Shown one piece after another: positions 25,245 to 33,513 of a stretch of 62,720 bases of DNA (the stretch's first letter is position 1; each line of letters starts with the position of its first letter). Source of the stretch: CAYQQU01 sp964419545 (GTDB taxonomy: Bacteria > Bacteroidota > Bacteroidia > Chitinophagales > Saprospiraceae); NCBI GenBank assembly GCA_964419545.1, contig CAYQQU010000034.1:1-62720 (forward strand). The letters are read 5' to 3'. The notes below the pieces were generated by a model. That model made no database searches, was not told the origin of the DNA, and saw nothing but the letters and a program-made list of their open reading frames with translations. Position numbers and translations under genes: made by a program.

Positions 25245-25747
25245 TTTTCAGCGTTGACCATCATTAAGTTCTTGCACTTATCCAAGGCCTTACCCTTGAT
25301 GAGGATGTTCAACCGGTCGACTTCCCGGATCGAACCGCAGTCATAACATTCCACCAGCGGCGCTTTATCCTGGATGTGCGCCATCAACTCATCCGCAGAT
25401 AGGCCCTTCTCCAGGCGGCTGTACGCCTCATAGGTGATATCCAGGAAAGCGACATTCGGACCGATCCCCCGGTTGTCGAGCAGGTAACCGCGCTCCAGCG
25501 GCGTGGGATAAGCCAGGGTGTCTCTGAAAAACACATCGGAGGGCCCGGGATAGGAAACGATCTCACTGCCGTCGGCCGACAGGATAACGGGCACGTAACG
25601 GGCATAGTCCTGAGTCGTTTTGTAAACAATGGTCGGCTTGGCCCCAAATTCAATCTGTATAGCCGCCGCCTGCTTTTTGGCGGAATTGCAGGCCAATAAC
25701 AGCCCGCACACCACCAGCACTATTACTGATTTTTGGATCATTGTCAT
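25241..25747 (-). CDS. Putative lipoprotein, function unknown
   Basis: About 168 residues, starting MTMIQKSVIVLVVCGLLLAC; the LLLAC lipobox predicts lipid attachment after export. The mature part has two nearby cysteines (VECYDCGSI) near the C-terminus that could form a disulfide. I do not recognise a family. Start at 25747 is chosen because it begins the signal; the frame upstream lies in a TTTGGTC repeat hairpin. It is convergent with the DtxR gene. Confidence 0.7.
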   Translation of the reverse strand: MTMIQKSVIVLVVCGLLLACNSAKKQAAAIQIEFGAKPTIVYKTTQDYARYVPVILSADGSEIVSYPGPSDVFFRDTLAYPTPLERGYLLDNRGIGPNVAFLDITYEAYSRLEKGLSADELMAHIQDKAPLVECYDCGSIREVDRLNILIKGKALDKCKNLMMVNAEN

Positions 25748-25778
25748 GCTATTATTTTGACCTTTACTGTCTTTGGTA

Positions 25779-25826
25779 TTTGGTCTTTGGTCTTTTGGAG
25801 GAAGTATCCAAAGACCAAAGACCAAA
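25779..25826. repeat. TTTGGTC heptamer hairpin
   Basis: TTTGGTCTTTGGTCTTTTGG (25779-25798) pairs with CCAAAGACCAAAGACCAAA (25808-25826), 19 bp with one bulge and a 9-nt loop. The same TTGGTCTTTGGTCTTTAG string occurs in the tandem array at 1-393. It lies between the C10 protease stop and the lipoprotein start and could act as a terminator for the protease on the minus strand. Confidence 0.8.
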
Positions 25827-25845
25827 AACTAAAGACCAATAATAC

Positions 25846-28431
25846 CTACCGGCTCACCACCAGCCGGCGCCGGTAGCGCACGCCGTCGGCGTCGAGGGTA
25901 AGCAAATATACGCCCGGGGCCTGATCGCCCAGGTCGAGCGTCGAGTGCAGGGCGTCACCCCGGCCCAGGTCGAAAGAACGAACCAGCCGGCCGTTGAGGT
26001 CGAACACTTGTCCGCGCAGGCGAGCCGGCTGCGGCAGGTTGATGTTGATGTCAAAGTAACGATCGCTGGGGTTGGGCCCCACTTTGATATACGGATCGAG
26101 CGCCGTAGCGTCCACCGAAGAGGAAAGGGTCCTTTCGATATTGATATCCAGCTGGTAGGTGCCCAGCGTACCGACGAAATAGGGCGCTACCCCGAAGTAT
26201 ACAGTATTCCCGCCTTCCACGATGAAGGGTTGATCCATGACGTCGTCGTACAGGTCCGACCAGCCGCTTCCGGCGTTAATGCCGAAAAGCACGTCGTTGG
26301 TGTAGGTTTGTCCGTTGCCGCTATTATAGGAATCGTGGGCGCGGGCCACGATCTCGTATTGGTAGCCGGCGGGCAGATCTACCCGGAAGTAATCCTGATC
26401 TTCGGCAAAGTGCATATTGGCGCCCTGCGTATTCCAGGCCGCCTCGGCGCCCGAGAAGGAGAGGTTGACGTTGTAGGCTGCTCCCGTATCGTCGTTATTC
26501 TCGTACGAATCGGCGACGATCGCCGGCGCGGCCACCTGGATATAAACCGGGTTTTCATAGTCGCCGTTTCCTACGATCTGCCAGTTCCCGCCATTGGGCA
26601 GGTTCCAGGTAGCGAGCAGGTACGTACCGGGTTCTACATCGACGCCGTCTATGGAAAAAGTGACGCCGTTGGTATAGTGGCAGTTGGCGCACAAGTCGCC
26701 GTCCACGATCGCCAATTCGTCGATGTATTCGCCGTCCAGCGTATACAAGTCGACGGAAAACTGGCCGCTGTAATCAAATGCGCCGAAGTTGGCGTAGTCG
26801 AGCGTCACCTGGAAGGGTTCGCCCTGAACGACCGGGTCGGCGCTGGTCTCGATGGGCGCGTAGAGCACGATATCATTATACGGGCCTTCGATTTCGAAAG
26901 TCACCGGGTTGGAATATTGCCCCGGCGGGATGAGGGTCCATTCGCCGTTGGCCGGCCGATAGAAAAAGCCCATGATGTAAGAGCCAGGAGAGGTGGGCAA
27001 CCCATCGGAGTTAAATTCCAGGGAATAAAAAAAGCCGTTTTCCAGGGAGCCGGAAAGGGTTTCCACTATTTCCAGTAAGGTTCCGTCTTCGGTGAATACC
27101 GCCGCGGCGATTTCTCCGGTCACCGTTTGGTTGCCGAGGTTGGCGATGTCCACAGTGATCGTAAAAGGTTCGGCAAATTGGATAGGATACGGGTCGGCGG
27201 TCACGCCCGAGTAGACTTCCAGGTTGGTGTATTCGGTGGGGTCGGGGTCGCCGCCGCCGCCACCGCCGCCGCCGCCGGTAGCGGGCTGAATGCCGATCAC
27301 TGCCTGCTGGAAGTTGTTGTATCCGCTATTGCCGGCGCCGGTGCCGCCGGTTTGCGGGTTGAGGTTGTTGAGCGTAAAGTAACCGTCCTGGAAGCCGCTC
27401 CAGCCCCAGTTCATGTGGAAGAAGTCGCCGTCGTACCCGTCCATCACCCAGGCGTGGCCTCCGCCCTGGCCGATGCCGGCGTATTCCACCGGCCGGCTGT
27501 TATCCAGTTCGCTCTTCATCGTTTGGATCCAGTTGGCGTCGGAGTACTGATCGCGCTCCACGAACTGGGTGGTATTGGAGTAAGAGAAATAATTGCGCAG
27601 GGCCGAGGCGACACCCGACAGGGAAGATACTCCGCTCACCTGCACGCCGTATCCCATTTCGATACTTACCCCGCAGTGGAAGCTCAGCAACGCGATGGGC
27701 TCGTTGAAATTGGAGATGCTGTTGGGCATATTGCTCCAGTTGTAGGTAGTGGCGCCGAAGTTGGCCGAAATGGTGCCGAACTGCGGGTGGTTATAGGAGT
27801 GAAAACCGGTACCCTGGGCCGGGTGGGCGTGGTACCGCATGATCTGGGCCATGGCGGTGGCCACGCAACCGACTACCGCCCGCTGCCCGGTATTGGGGTC
27901 CTGCGGGCACAGGGCGTTGTAGGGAAACGGTTGATCCCAGATCGTGGATACGAGCGGATCGACCGAAAGCAGGTTCCGTTCCTGCACGTTCTCCAGGTAG
28001 TTGGTCCAGGCCGTTTCGATTTGCTCGTCGCCCTCCAGGTCTTGCTGAATGACCTGGCGGATCTGATGGCGATAGAATTCCATCCACTTGCGAAACGCTT
28101 CCGGCTGGCGTTTTTCTTCCAGTTCGTACGGCTGGGTAACGGAATATCCCAGCACGGGCAGCACGCGGTCGTCACCGGAAACGATCACGAAGCCGGCTGC
28201 TCCTTCCGGAGAAAAAACGTAGAATAAAGGCGTCGCCTCCTCGCCGATCCGGCTTTCGTCGGTAAAAACGAGGTTAAGATCCTGCGACGAACGGTCGGCA
28301 AAACCCTGGCGGACGGCCGCCTGGCGATAACAATTTTCGGCAACGACCAAAGCCGTTTCGGGCGTTACGGTAGCCGCCCAGGCTACGATCGCCAGCAACA
28401 AAAACGAAAATATCAGTATTCCTTTTTTCAT
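25846..28431 (-). CDS. Secreted C10 (streptopain-like) cysteine protease with T9SS sorting domain
   Basis: 861 residues. Signal peptide to about residue 20, then a streptopain-type inhibitory propeptide (about 21-155) and the C10 catalytic domain (about 156-390). Nucleophile C189 lies in RAVVGCVATAMAQIMRYH and catalytic H326 in GGGHAWVMDGYDG, followed by NWGWSGFQDGYF. A nine-Gly linker leads to immunoglobulin-like repeats. A C-terminal type A sorting domain (KVGPNPSDRYFDI to RRRLVVSR) targets it to T9SS. It probably degrades extracellular proteins. Separate terminators flank it, so it is likely monocistronic. Confidence 0.92.
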   Translation of the reverse strand: MKKGILIFSFLLLAIVAWAATVTPETALVVAENCYRQAAVRQGFADRSSQDLNLVFTDESRIGEEATPLFYVFSPEGAAGFVIVSGDDRVLPVLGYSVTQPYELEEKRQPEAFRKWMEFYRHQIRQVIQQDLEGDEQIETAWTNYLENVQERNLLSVDPLVSTIWDQPFPYNALCPQDPNTGQRAVVGCVATAMAQIMRYHAHPAQGTGFHSYNHPQFGTISANFGATTYNWSNMPNSISNFNEPIALLSFHCGVSIEMGYGVQVSGVSSLSGVASALRNYFSYSNTTQFVERDQYSDANWIQTMKSELDNSRPVEYAGIGQGGGHAWVMDGYDGDFFHMNWGWSGFQDGYFTLNNLNPQTGGTGAGNSGYNNFQQAVIGIQPATGGGGGGGGGDPDPTEYTNLEVYSGVTADPYPIQFAEPFTITVDIANLGNQTVTGEIAAAVFTEDGTLLEIVETLSGSLENGFFYSLEFNSDGLPTSPGSYIMGFFYRPANGEWTLIPPGQYSNPVTFEIEGPYNDIVLYAPIETSADPVVQGEPFQVTLDYANFGAFDYSGQFSVDLYTLDGEYIDELAIVDGDLCANCHYTNGVTFSIDGVDVEPGTYLLATWNLPNGGNWQIVGNGDYENPVYIQVAAPAIVADSYENNDDTGAAYNVNLSFSGAEAAWNTQGANMHFAEDQDYFRVDLPAGYQYEIVARAHDSYNSGNGQTYTNDVLFGINAGSGWSDLYDDVMDQPFIVEGGNTVYFGVAPYFVGTLGTYQLDINIERTLSSSVDATALDPYIKVGPNPSDRYFDININLPQPARLRGQVFDLNGRLVRSFDLGRGDALHSTLDLGDQAPGVYLLTLDADGVRYRRRLVVSR

Positions 28432-28469
28432 AAGAATGGGGATTTTTTATCCATCCGATGGTTGTTAAC

Positions 28470-28499
28470 AAAAAAAGCTGAGCCCCTCTTTTGCGGCTC
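28470..28499 (-). terminator. Terminator of the PAP2 gene
   Basis: On the minus strand GAGCC (28499-28495) pairs with GGCTC (28484-28480), followed by AGC and a run of seven T. It lies 38 bp after the PAP2 stop codon and before the C10 protease start. Confidence 0.6.
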
Positions 28500-28536
28500 C
28501 TCTAATGTAATTCAAAAATGAAAAAAGGTGAGCTTT

Positions 28537-29256
28537 TTACCGGTGAAAACGCGGCACTAAAATACCGATCAGCGCTCCCACCCCGTAACCGATCAGCACA
28601 TCCGATACATAGTGCTTTCCGGCGCGCACCCGCAGGTAGCCGGTGAGGGCGGGCAGCACGGCTGCCGTGGTCCACACCGCAGCGTCCCAGTTGTTGCCCG
28701 GGCTCAGATCGGTATACATGGTGGCCGTAGTGAAAGACATACAGGCGACCAGCGAGGTGTGCCCGGAGAAAAAAGAAAAACGGGCGTCCGGCTCCAGCTT
28801 GTACGGTAGCGCCACGTCGGGATTGAAACAATATGGCCGCGGGCGATGGACGGAAAGTTTGGTCAATTGCGTAATAGCGGTAGTGAGGAGCAGGCTCTCC
28901 GCAGCGATCAGCCCATGGCGACCGAAATGATCGCGGGTGGAGGCGTCGAGCAGCAGCGTGGCGGGGAGGCCCAGCGATGAAAGCAGTAAACCGTCGCTCA
29001 CTTTGGCGGCCCGGGGCGACCAGTTGTTGGTCACCCAGCGATCGAGGCCCCAGATCCGGTCGCGCCGGGGTTGCAGGTCGTAAATATCTTCCGGCAGGGA
29101 GGGCGCCATTTTATTGGTCCAGATGGCGCCGGTGACAAACAGCCCGAGGCCGCCGCCCCCGATCAGCGCGTCCCGCCGGTCGACCGGGCCGTATACCGAC
29201 TGGGCGGCGAGCCCGATGGTCAGCCCCGTCATGATCATCAGCAGCAATAGTCGCAT
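28537..29256 (-). CDS. PAP2-family membrane phosphatase
   Basis: A lipid-phosphatase-type protein of 239 residues with a signal-like first helix and further hydrophobic segments. The three catalytic motifs are intact: KLSVHRPRPYCFNP, FFSGHTSLVACM and RVRAGKHYVSDVLIGYGVG, giving the PAP2 Arg/His triad on the periplasmic side. Likely substrates are undecaprenyl or phosphatidate phosphates. Start at MRLLLLMIMTG is preferred over an upstream in-frame codon that would place an odd polar stretch before the signal. It is divergent from the DUF2237 gene. Confidence 0.88.
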   Translation of the reverse strand: MRLLLLMIMTGLTIGLAAQSVYGPVDRRDALIGGGGLGLFVTGAIWTNKMAPSLPEDIYDLQPRRDRIWGLDRWVTNNWSPRAAKVSDGLLLSSLGLPATLLLDASTRDHFGRHGLIAAESLLLTTAITQLTKLSVHRPRPYCFNPDVALPYKLEPDARFSFFSGHTSLVACMSFTTATMYTDLSPGNNWDAAVWTTAAVLPALTGYLRVRAGKHYVSDVLIGYGVGALIGILVPRFHR

Positions 29257-29376
29257 AAAAGCTTTTTGCAAAAGTAGGCAATTTGTCAAGCCATCCTGCT
29301 CCGGCCGGGCGACAAATACAAAAAGGCCGCAACCTTTCGCACGGCTCACCGTTACCCAATTGAAAAAAACAGAGCC

Positions 29377-29832
29377 ATGCCGAAAGAATGGTGGATCATC
29401 GCCCTGGTGCTGCTCGGCATCGCGGGCTTCTCCCTAAGTTATACCGATAATCCTATGAATAACGACGCCAAGAACGTACTCGGCGGATCGCTGCAAACCT
29501 GCTGCCTCGATCCGCTGACCGGATTTTACCGGAACGGCGCCTGCCAGACCGGCCCGGAAGACCTGGGCACCCACGTCGTCTGCGCCCGGGTGACCGACGC
29601 ATTTCTGCAATACTCCCGCCGGCGGGGCAACGACCTCATCAGCCCGAACCCGGCCTACCGCTTCCCCGGATTGAAAGACGGCGACAAATGGTGCCTGTGC
29701 GCGTTGCGCTGGCGCGAAGCGTTGGAAGCCGGCGTCGCCCCGCCCGTCGTCCTGGAAGCGACCCACGAAAAAGCGCTGGAGTTCGTCTCTCTGGAAACCC
29801 TGAAATCACATGCGGTCGAGCAGGAGCCGTAA
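29377..29832 (+). CDS. DUF2237 family protein
   Basis: 151 residues from ATG 29377. The conserved core is clear: NVLGGSLQTCCLDPLTGFYR, TGPEDLGTHVVCARVTD and DKWCLCALRWREALEAGVAP then VVLEATHEKALEFVSLE. The family is small and uncharacterised, usually about 120 residues and cytosolic. This start adds a 20-residue hydrophobic segment (WWIIALVLLGIAGFSLSYT); a second ATG at 29455 (MNNDAKNVLGG) would give the normal soluble form. I cannot decide between them. Confidence 0.85.
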   Translation: MPKEWWIIALVLLGIAGFSLSYTDNPMNNDAKNVLGGSLQTCCLDPLTGFYRNGACQTGPEDLGTHVVCARVTDAFLQYSRRRGNDLISPNPAYRFPGLKDGDKWCLCALRWREALEAGVAPPVVLEATHEKALEFVSLETLKSHAVEQEP

Positions 29833-29853
29833 TCAAAGGGGCGTCGGCTGTTT

Positions 29854-32001
29854 CTAATTGTTTTTCACTTTTTCAAGGAACTCCGCTTCCGTCCAGATGT
29901 CGACGGTGCCCAGTTCCTGAGCTTTTTTGAGTTTTGACCCTGCTTTTTCGCCCACCACCAGGATATCGAGCTTGCTGCTCACGCCGCTCAGCGCCCTGGC
30001 GCCGGCGCCTTCCGCGAGGGTTTTCGCTTCGCCGCGGGTCAGATTCTGCAACGAACCGGTAAACAAGATGGTCTTTCCGGCCAGGGGCCCTTCGTTATTT
30101 TGGGCGGGCAGTTGGTCGGCAGGCGTTGGCCGTACGTTGACGCCCAACTCCTCCAGCTCTTTCAGCAGGGTGACGTTGCGCTCGTGGGCGAAAAACTTCA
30201 TGACGTTCTCCGCCAGCACCGGTCCGATCTCCTTGATGGCGACGAAGTCCTCGAGCGTCCATTTTTGCAGATCGAGTACGTGGTCGATATGGCCGGCGAG
30301 GATCTTGGACACCTTCTGCCCCAGATGGTGAATGCTCAGGCTGTGCAGCAGGCGGTGCAGCGGCTGTTGTTTGGCTTTTTCGATCGATTTCTTCAGATTG
30401 GCGGCCGATTTTTCCCCGAACCCTTCCAATTCGGCCACCCGCTCGTAATCGAGCCGGTAGATATCGGCGATAGTGCGCAGCCAGCCCAGTTCATAGAAGC
30501 GTTCGACGATCGAACGGCCCAGTCCCTCGATGTCCATCGCGTTCTTGGAAACGTGGAAAATGATGCGCTGCAGGTCTTGCGCGCCGCAGACGCAAACCGG
30601 GCAGCGCCAGGCGGCCTCCCCTTCGGCGCGCACCAGCTCCACCGGCTGGCCGGTATCGTTGATGGGGCAGAACTTCGGGAATTCGATCTTCTGCTCGCTG
30701 CCGTCGCGCAGCTCGGGCATTGCTTTGACGATGTAGGGGATCACGTCGCCCGCCCGTTCCACCAGCACCATATCGCCGGTATGCAGGTCTTTTTCGCGAA
30801 CAAAATCCTCGTTGTGCAGGGATACCGAAGAAATGGTGACGCCTGCGAGCTGCACGGGCTCCAGCTTCGCTACCGGCGTGATCGACCCCACCTTGCCCAC
30901 CTGGTATTCCACGCTGAGCAGCCGGGTGGTCGCCTGCTTGGCCTGAAACTTAAAAGCGATGGCCCAGCGGGGATGGTGGCTGGTGTAGCCGCATTTTTCC
31001 TGGAGCGCGCGGGAGTCGACCTTCACCACCATGCCGTCGATCTCGTAGGGGTAATCTTCGCGTTTGGCCTGCCATTCGTGGCAGAAGTCGACCACCTCCC
31101 GGATGTTGCGACAGCGCTTGCGTTCCACTTCGTGGCGAGGCACTTTAAATCCGAGCTGGTCGAGCAGGTCCAGGCTCTCGTAATGCGTATCGAACCGGTC
31201 GATGATATTGTCGCCGTCGGCGTCAACGGCGTAGCCCAGGGTATAGATAAAAGCCTCGAGGCCGCGCCGCGAAACTTCCTGTGGGTTTTTCATGCGCAGG
31301 CCCCCGGCGGCGGTATTGCGGGCGTTGGCGAAAAGAGAGAGCCCTTCCTCCGCCCGTGTGGCGTTGACCTGCCGGAAAACGTCCTTTCGGATCAGCACTT
31401 CACCACGTACTTCGACCCGCCGGATGCCGTGCGCCGAGAAGCGAGAACGCAGCGGGATAGACCGAATGACCCGCACATTATTGGTGATCTCCTCCCCTGT
31501 CGTTCCGTTGCCGCGGGTGGCCCCGCGCAGCAAGGTGTCGTCTTCGTAAACCAGCGCGATGCTGCTGCCGTCGTATTTGGGTTCTACGGCATAAGCCACT
31601 TCGGCCGTTTCCGGCAATTCCCCCAGCTTCTTGATCTGCCGGTCGAAATCGAAAAGGTCCGCTTCGTTGTACGAATTGGCCAGCGATAACATGGGCGTGA
31701 GGTGTTCGACCTCCGGAAAATCGCTGGTCAGGTCGGCCGATACCCGCTGCGTGGGCGAGTCGGGCGTAACCAGCCCGGGATGCGCTTCCTCCAGGGCTTC
31801 CAGTTTTTTGAACAGCTGATCGTACTCCGGGTCGCTGATCACCGGATCGTTGAGGATGTAATACCGCCACTCGTGATAGACGATCAAGCGGCTGAGTTCG
31901 CTATACTGCTGATCGGCCGACTGGCGATACACCTGGCTCTCCGGCTTGAGGTACTCTTTGGACAGATCAAAGAGCGCACGCTGTTCTTCCTGACTGTACA
32001 T
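29854..32001 (-). CDS. ligA: NAD-dependent DNA ligase
   Basis: Seals nicks in DNA using NAD+, essential for replication. 715 residues from 32001. Adenylation lysine K142 lies in VEPKYDGSS; the OB fold, a zinc-finger region, helix-hairpin-helix repeats and a C-terminal BRCT domain (LAGKTILFTGSLQNLTRGEA) follow in the normal order. The zinc finger is unusual: FCPIND replaces the usual first CxxC pair, and RCPVCVCGAQ follows, so metal ligation may differ. An extension of 22 codons upstream of 32001 would be translated from a dispersed palindrome and is rejected. Confidence 0.95.
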   Translation of the reverse strand: MYSQEEQRALFDLSKEYLKPESQVYRQSADQQYSELSRLIVYHEWRYYILNDPVISDPEYDQLFKKLEALEEAHPGLVTPDSPTQRVSADLTSDFPEVEHLTPMLSLANSYNEADLFDFDRQIKKLGELPETAEVAYAVEPKYDGSSIALVYEDDTLLRGATRGNGTTGEEITNNVRVIRSIPLRSRFSAHGIRRVEVRGEVLIRKDVFRQVNATRAEEGLSLFANARNTAAGGLRMKNPQEVSRRGLEAFIYTLGYAVDADGDNIIDRFDTHYESLDLLDQLGFKVPRHEVERKRCRNIREVVDFCHEWQAKREDYPYEIDGMVVKVDSRALQEKCGYTSHHPRWAIAFKFQAKQATTRLLSVEYQVGKVGSITPVAKLEPVQLAGVTISSVSLHNEDFVREKDLHTGDMVLVERAGDVIPYIVKAMPELRDGSEQKIEFPKFCPINDTGQPVELVRAEGEAAWRCPVCVCGAQDLQRIIFHVSKNAMDIEGLGRSIVERFYELGWLRTIADIYRLDYERVAELEGFGEKSAANLKKSIEKAKQQPLHRLLHSLSIHHLGQKVSKILAGHIDHVLDLQKWTLEDFVAIKEIGPVLAENVMKFFAHERNVTLLKELEELGVNVRPTPADQLPAQNNEGPLAGKTILFTGSLQNLTRGEAKTLAEGAGARALSGVSSKLDILVVGEKAGSKLKKAQELGTVDIWTEAEFLEKVKNN

Positions 32002-32021
32002 ACGCGGATGATTGATAGGCC

Positions 32022-32076
32022 AACCCGGATGATTCATGGAGTAATCTATTGCGAAGCCATGAATCATCCGGGCTAA
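32022..32076. repeat. Intact copy of the dispersed palindrome
   Basis: CCCGGATGATTCATGG (32024-32039) and CCATGAATCATCCGGG (32057-32072) form perfect 16-bp inverted arms around a 17-bp core AGTAATCTATTGCGAAG. This is the best-preserved member of the family also seen at 474-632, 2554-2585, 5720-5757, 25231-25244, 49518-49575 and 61715-61736. It lies 20 bp upstream of the ligA start. Confidence 0.85.
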
Positions 32077-32151
32077 ATTCGATAGCCTGGTTGCGCAACA
32101 AGTCTAATAAAAAAAATCGAATCCCAAAGCCGGCAGGACGGTGTAAAACGG

Positions 32152-32189
32152 CGCCGGGTCCGTGCAGCGACGCGCGCACCGACCCGGCG
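32152..32189 (-). terminator. GC-rich hairpin, possible terminator
   Basis: CGCCGGGTC (32152-32160) pairs with GACCCGGCG (32181-32189); a short TGC/GCA pair can extend it inward. On the minus strand it is followed by CCGTTTTACA. It could end transcription of the secreted-protein gene, 150 bp downstream of its stop. Confidence 0.4.
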
Positions 32190-32274
32190 AAAAGGCCGAC
32201 CCTCATTATTTCCGGGTTCTTCGACATGAGCAGTCGTCAATAATCCGGGCCAACCACCAGCGCAAGGACAGGAC

Positions 32275-32326
32275 TGGGGTGATCATTCACGAACCTTTTC
32301 TGCGCCGAAGGAGACATATCACCCCA
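32275..32326. repeat. TGGGGTGAT inverted repeat with nested stem
   Basis: TGGGGTGAT (32275-32283) and ATCACCCCA (32318-32326) pair around a 34-nt loop that contains its own CCTTTTC/GAAGG stem. It lies 16 bp after the stop of the CxxCH secreted protein on the minus strand. No T-run follows. Confidence 0.5.
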
Positions 32327-32341
32327 AACTCAGGTTTTCGT

Positions 32342-33184
32342 TTACCGCTTCAGCACGCGTTGCGTCACTACGGCCCGGCCGTCCGTCAGGCTCACCAGAT
32401 AAAGGCCGGCGGGCGCTGCGCCCATATCCACGGCCAGGTTCTGTCGGCCGGGCAGCAGGTCCAGGTTGCGGGCCTGCAGGAGGCGGCCGTTGAGGTCGAA
32501 CAGGCGCAGTTCGTAGCGGGCGGCGGTTTCGGTTTGCAGTCGGAGGTCCAGCTGCTCCCCTACCGGGTTGCGCAGCAGGTCGAAGGTAGCATTTCCGGCC
32601 AGCGCCTCGCGCGTATCGCTAAGCAACTCGGAGAGCACCACCGGATTGACGAGGAAAACGCCGCCGTCCCCGCCCGAGCCGTTGGCGCCGTTCGCCGCCA
32701 CGCCCGCGGCGTAGATGCGCACATCGCCCGTGCCGGCCTCAGGAGCCGTCCACTCGATCTCAAAGGCGCCGTTAGCTGTATTTGGCACACTGTGTTCGGC
32801 GTAGTCGCGATCCTGGAGGGTGGTGACCTGGATGCCGGCGCCCGGCGTACCGAAAGCACCCGCATTGACGTCGTCGGCGCCGGTGAGGGCTACCGCCTGG
32901 AAACCATAGCGCGTCGGCGAACCCTCCGTCGGGGACACTTCCACGCGCAGGGTGTACGTTTTACCCGCTTCGTATTCGCTCACGGGCTCGCCGTCTTCCA
33001 GCAGTTCAGCGGTAATCGTAGGTGCGAAAGCGCCCGAAGCGTGGCAAATCTGGCAGGCTCCGTTACTCAGGGGAGAACCCGTGCGATCCTGCCCCTGGAC
33101 GGCGCCGGGACCCGAAGAGTTGCTGACCAGGAAAAAGCCCAGCGTCAGCAAGGCGAAAAAAGTGTAGATCAATGGGAATTTCAT
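32342..33184 (-). CDS. Secreted CxxCH protein, Reeler/choice-of-anchor V type, with T9SS domain
   Basis: 280 residues. Signal peptide MKFPLIYTFFALLTLGFFLV. Residues 45-60 carry NGACQICHASGAFAP, a single CxxCH motif typical of this Bacteroidetes family. A beta-sandwich domain follows (GKTYTLRVEVSPTEGSPTRYG, then FEIEWTAPEAG), resembling the choice-of-anchor V/Reeler fold. The end is a type A sorting domain (LRNPVGEQLDL to TQRVLKR). CxxCH could bind c-type haem, but a single motif in this family may be structural; the function is unknown. Start 33184 begins the signal peptide. Confidence 0.8.
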   Translation of the reverse strand: MKFPLIYTFFALLTLGFFLVSNSSGPGAVQGQDRTGSPLSNGACQICHASGAFAPTITAELLEDGEPVSEYEAGKTYTLRVEVSPTEGSPTRYGFQAVALTGADDVNAGAFGTPGAGIQVTTLQDRDYAEHSVPNTANGAFEIEWTAPEAGTGDVRIYAAGVAANGANGSGGDGGVFLVNPVVLSELLSDTREALAGNATFDLLRNPVGEQLDLRLQTETAARYELRLFDLNGRLLQARNLDLLPGRQNLAVDMGAAPAGLYLVSLTDGRAVVTQRVLKR

Positions 33185-33513
33185 GTGTATTGTTTTTGGC
33201 GAATGATGTAAGAGCTTGTTTGGATGGTCCGTCAATACGGGATCGAAATGCCTTTGCCGGCATAGCGCCGGAAAGCCGGCCGACTTTTTTTTGACAAAGG
33301 TGATGACATCCATTTGACTAAAAAGTTTAAACCGTTTTCCTTTTTTTAGTTTCAATGACGTTTCCGGGACCAACAAAAAGCGGTGCAGCGTATAAAATAA
33401 AAACCGATATTAGCCGTTAGCTTTAGCAATCATGGCTGATGATCCCGAAAACACCGCCCCCCAATCGGCATCCTCCGCTGAAAACAAAACAATAGGCCTT
33501 GAAGCAAGCCATC
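33185..33513. other. Divergent intergenic region, nothing clear beyond a repeat fragment
   Basis: 329 bp between two divergent secreted-protein genes. It contains the foldback-element fragment at 33209-33224. Promoters for both genes presumably lie here, but I found no convincing -33/-7 pair. Confidence 0.5.
33209..33224. repeat. Fragment of the foldback element end
   Basis: TAAGAGCTTGTTTGGA is identical to the first 16 bases of the element at 2329-2496. The match ends there and no inverted partner is visible, so it is a degraded or solo end. Confidence 0.55.

Larger units (their letters stand above)
32002..32341. other. Intergenic interval with three inverted-repeat structures
   Basis: Between ligA and the secreted CxxCH protein, both on the minus strand. 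It holds the palindrome at 32022-32076, a 9-bp-stem hairpin at 32152-32189 and another at 32275-32326. A further AATAATCCGGGCC fragment is at about 32238-32250. No gene is seen. Confidence 0.6.

Noticed and set aside
27241..27275. GCC/CCG-rich triplet run as a structured repeat
   Set aside because: It encodes the polyglycine linker of the C10 protease, and a similar linker occurs in the metzincin; this is common domain-spacer composition.
30100..31689. Long open frame opposite ligA
   Set aside because: ligA is unmistakable on the minus strand; the plus-strand frame is a GC-bias shadow.
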